DNA from: Bacillota bacterium
GTDB lineage: Bacteria; Bacillota; Bacilli; Paenibacillales; Paenibacillaceae
Direction: 5' to 3'
Assembly: GCA_023433615.1 (NCBI GenBank)
Contig: JAEZCJ010000087.1
Span: forward strand, 1 to 8,553
Length of the DNA: 8,553 nt
This document shows positions 7,558 to 8,553 of the stretch, one piece after another. Numbering within the stretch: position 1 is the first letter of the stretch; every line of letters starts with the position of its first letter. The notes beneath the pieces were generated by a model. It saw nothing but the letters and a program-made list of their open reading frames with translations, searched no databases and was not told the origin of the DNA. The position numbers were made by a program, and so were the translations under genes.

Positions 7558-7731
7558 TCAGTCGTAGGGCCGGTCCGGCGGATCGAGCCTCTCCAACAAT
7601 TGCAGCAAGCTCGTTAGCAAGACCCGCATCGGCACCGGCTCATCAAGCCGGATCGTCCTGTGCGGGTCTTGCAGTATTCCGGCAGCGATGCAGCGTGCGA
7701 TCAGGTCGGCATCTGCTCGGGAATGTTCCAT
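7558..7731 (-). CDS. Small hypothetical protein, convergent with parC
   Basis: A 57-residue protein I do not recognise. It begins MEHSRADADLIARC and ends ERLDPPDRPYD; the middle is rich in Leu, Ile and Arg and looks helical (ADLIARCIAAGIL; MRVLLTSLLQLLERL), with no cysteine pairs, signal peptide or membrane span. The ATG at 7731-7729 is preceded by AAGGAGG at 8 nt, an excellent site that argues for a real gene and for this start over the in-frame GTG at 7755. Its TGA lies only 8 nt from the parC stop, so the two transcripts converge and the parC message must run into it. Roughly half of the gene is occupied by a nested inverted repeat (7617-7672). A small cytoplasmic helical protein is the most that can be said. 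Confidence 0.6.
   Translation of the reverse strand: MEHSRADADLIARCIAAGILQDPHRTIRLDEPVPMRVLLTSLLQLLERLDPPDRPYD
7617..7672. repeat. Nested inverted repeat (large hairpin) downstream of parC
   Basis: GCAAGACCCGCA (7617-7628) and TGCGGGTCTTGC (7661-7672) are perfect 12-bp inverted arms. Inside, CCGGCT (7635-7640) and AGCCGG (7646-7651) form a second perfect 6-bp stem around a 5-nt loop, and GG/CC (7631-7632 with 7657-7658) can pair between them. There is no T-tract on either strand, so it is not a normal intrinsic terminator. It sits 67 nt past the parC stop and inside the convergent small gene. It could cap the 3' end of the parE-parC message, or it could be a coincidence within coding sequence. 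Confidence 0.7.
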
Positions 7732-7854
7732 TCGTATGACCTCCTTGGCGTTCACGGTTGCCGGACGATCGAACGCCGCTGAGCATTCGGAACGCGTCCG
7801 TGATTGTCCCTTGTTTCGACACTAGGCATCTGTACAGGATATGTCATTCATTGT

Positions 7855-7872
7855 CGGAACGTTCGGAACGTT
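7855..7872 (+). repeat. Tandem 9-bp direct repeat CGGAACGTT
   Basis: CGGAACGTT occurs twice head to tail, at 7855-7863 and 7864-7872; the junction forms the 8-bp palindrome GAACGTTC. A partial third copy, CGGAACG, is at 7788-7794. It lies in the divergent intergenic region about 60 nt upstream of the marR -10 box, so it may be a protein-binding site for either of the flanking genes. Confidence 0.5.
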
Positions 7873-7893
7873 AGCGATTTATCAGGGTAATTA

Positions 7894-7906
7894 TTAATCG
7901 CGTTAA
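7894..7906. promoter_or_regulatory. Candidate operator TTAA-N5-TTAA beside the marR promoter
   Basis: TTAA-TCGCG-TTAA is a short dyad directly upstream of the proposed -35 of marR, in an otherwise AT-rich segment. MarR proteins commonly bind dyads overlapping their own promoter, so it is a candidate autoregulatory site. The match is short and could occur by chance. Confidence 0.25.
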
Positions 7907-7908
7907 CC

Positions 7909-7937
7909 TTTAATTCGACAAGAGCGGATGGTATAAT
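7909..7937 (+). promoter_or_regulatory. Promoter of the marR-family gene with extended -10
   Basis: A perfect TATAAT (7932-7937) is preceded by TGG (7929-7931), giving an extended -10 element. The -35 is weak, TTTAAT (7909-7914) at 17 nt spacing, which is usual for extended -10 promoters. Transcription would start near 7944, leaving a leader of about 25 nt with the AGGGGG ribosome binding site. Confidence 0.7.
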
Positions 7938-7968
7938 GAAGATAGGTGGAAAATGAGGGGGAATGACG

Positions 7969-8382
7969 ATGCATTCCACGGAATTTGCCCGTTTGTGGAT
8001 GAAAATGACCAAGGAATGGAAAATGCATCTGGAAGATGCGCTTGCTCCCGGTCTGACGGAGGGACAGCTCAACGTGCTCGAGCTGCTGCTTGCCCATCAG
8101 CCGATGAAGCCTTCCGACCTGCTGCAATATCTGTCCACGACGCCTGCCGCCATTACGACGCTGCTCGATCGGATGGAACGGGGCGGCTTAATCGCTCGGA
8201 AGCGGGACGAGTCTGACCGCCGGATCGTGTGGGTGAACGTCACGGAGCGGGGAGAGAGCGAAGCGAAGCGGGGGATGGAGATCCGCGATCAGTACATCCA
8301 GCAAGCGCTTAATCGCATCTCGTCGCATAATCAGCAACTGCTCGTCTACCTCCTAGGCAAAGTCTCAGGGGGCCAATCGTGA
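7969..8382 (+). CDS. MarR-family transcriptional regulator
   Basis: A 137-residue winged-helix repressor or activator, normal length for the family, which binds DNA as a dimer and usually responds to small ligands or oxidation. The DNA-binding region begins LTEGQLNVLELL (29-40), continues with the recognition helices MKPSDLLQYL and TTPAAITTLLDRMERGGLI (46-75), and the wing has the family hallmark RDESDRRIVWVNVTERG (79-95). Dimerisation helices are at both ends. There is no cysteine, so thiol-based sensing of the OhrR kind is unlikely. I choose the ATG at 7969 because AGGGGG is then 7 nt upstream; ATG at 7963 would be almost on top of that site and add two residues. The last residues GGQS and the stop are encoded within the arm of the inverted-repeat element that follows. 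It has its own promoter and no cotranscribed partner is visible, so the target is unknown. Confidence 0.92.
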   Translation: MHSTEFARLWMKMTKEWKMHLEDALAPGLTEGQLNVLELLLAHQPMKPSDLLQYLSTTPAAITTLLDRMERGGLIARKRDESDRRIVWVNVTERGESEAKRGMEIRDQYIQQALNRISSHNQQLLVYLLGKVSGGQS

Positions 8383-8521
8383 TCGCGATGAGGATGCTAC
8401 GAAGCTTATTCGACGTCGAATCTTGAACGCTGGCGCGATTTCCGGTGCTCATGTAGCTATGACTACACTCCGCTCCTCAATCTTTGCCATCGTCCAACCT
8501 TCTCGGCGCTGACGATTGGCC
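8371..8521 (-). other. 151-bp element with terminal inverted repeats and nested pairings
   Basis: GGCCAATCGT (8371-8380) and ACGATTGGCC (8512-8521) are perfect inverted arms; extending each to 16 nt gives 14 of 16 matches. Nested inside are TGAGGA (8389-8394) with TCCTCA (8474-8479), the hairpin TGTAG/CTACA (8452-8456, 8463-8467) and the 14-bp perfect palindrome ATTCGACGTCGAAT (8408-8421). All are compatible in one fold. The heptamer GGCCAAT is also directly repeated at 8371-8377 and 8518-8524, which could be a target duplication. No reading frame of note lies inside. It may be a small non-autonomous mobile element or a structured RNA; orientation is uncertain and the minus strand is only my preference. 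Beyond it, 8522-8553 is AT-rich and I see nothing else in it. Confidence 0.5.
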
Positions 8522-8553
8522 AATATTGAATAAACAATCTTAATAAATTGATA

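Noticed and set aside
7611..7672. Integron attC-like recombination site
   Set aside because: The nested arms resemble one, but the conserved GTTRRRY and RYYYAAC core sites are not both present and no cassette structure is seen.
7855..7872. Second LexA box in the marR upstream region
   Set aside because: LexA needs GAAC-N4-GTTC; here the GAAC and GTT words have the wrong spacing and are explained as a tandem repeat.
8440..8490. Tiny minus-strand peptide MAKIEERSVVIAT inside the inverted-repeat element
   Set aside because: Thirteen codons without a convincing ribosome binding site; the stretch is better explained by base pairing.
1..8553. CRISPR arrays, tRNA or rRNA genes, prophage or defence genes
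   Set aside because: No regularly spaced repeats, cloverleaf or rRNA wording, and no nuclease or toxin genes were seen on either strand.

Overview
The window looks like chromosomal DNA of a GC-rich member of the Bacillota, most likely the Paenibacillaceae (Paenibacillus or Cohnella type). The evidence is strong AGGAGG-type ribosome binding sites, a Gram-positive style parE-parC pair, a YpmR-like SGNH hydrolase, and a LexA/DinR-type box of the Bacillus kind. The genus is an inference from sequence character alone.

Layout from left to right. (1) Positions 1 to about 136 are the left end of an IS3-family insertion sequence on the minus strand; only 19 codons of its OrfA lie inside. It abuts what looks like half of an intrinsic terminator. 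(2) A compact plus-strand cluster follows: a membrane-anchored SGNH/GDSL hydrolase (262-1062), an ABC ATPase of the BcrA type (1075-2073) and its six-segment ABC-2 permease (about 2066-3046). Gaps are 12 nt or an overlap, so they are almost certainly cotranscribed. (3) After 69 nt carrying a near-consensus LexA box come parE (3116-5089) and parC (5102-7549), the two subunits of DNA topoisomerase IV. Both are intact, with all catalytic motifs present and quinolone-susceptible residues in ParC. (4) A convergent 57-residue gene of unknown function (7731-7558, minus) ends 8 nt from the parC stop and contains a large nested inverted repeat. (5) A regulatory stretch with tandem 9-bp repeats and an extended -10 promoter leads into a MarR-family regulator (7969-8382, plus). 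(6) The last 6 codons and stop of marR run into a 151-bp element bounded by 14/16 inverted repeats and containing three further nested pairings; nothing beyond it is coding in this window.

How they work together: topoisomerase IV decatenates daughter chromosomes, and the LexA box suggests it can be raised during the SOS response. The ABC exporter with its extracytoplasmic hydrolase looks like an envelope function, perhaps lipid-related or peptide-antibiotic related; the substrate cannot be read from the sequence. The MarR protein has no obvious target here other than possibly its own promoter.

The most interesting non-coding signals are the inverted-repeat element at the marR 3' end, the nested hairpin downstream of parC, and the LexA box before parE.
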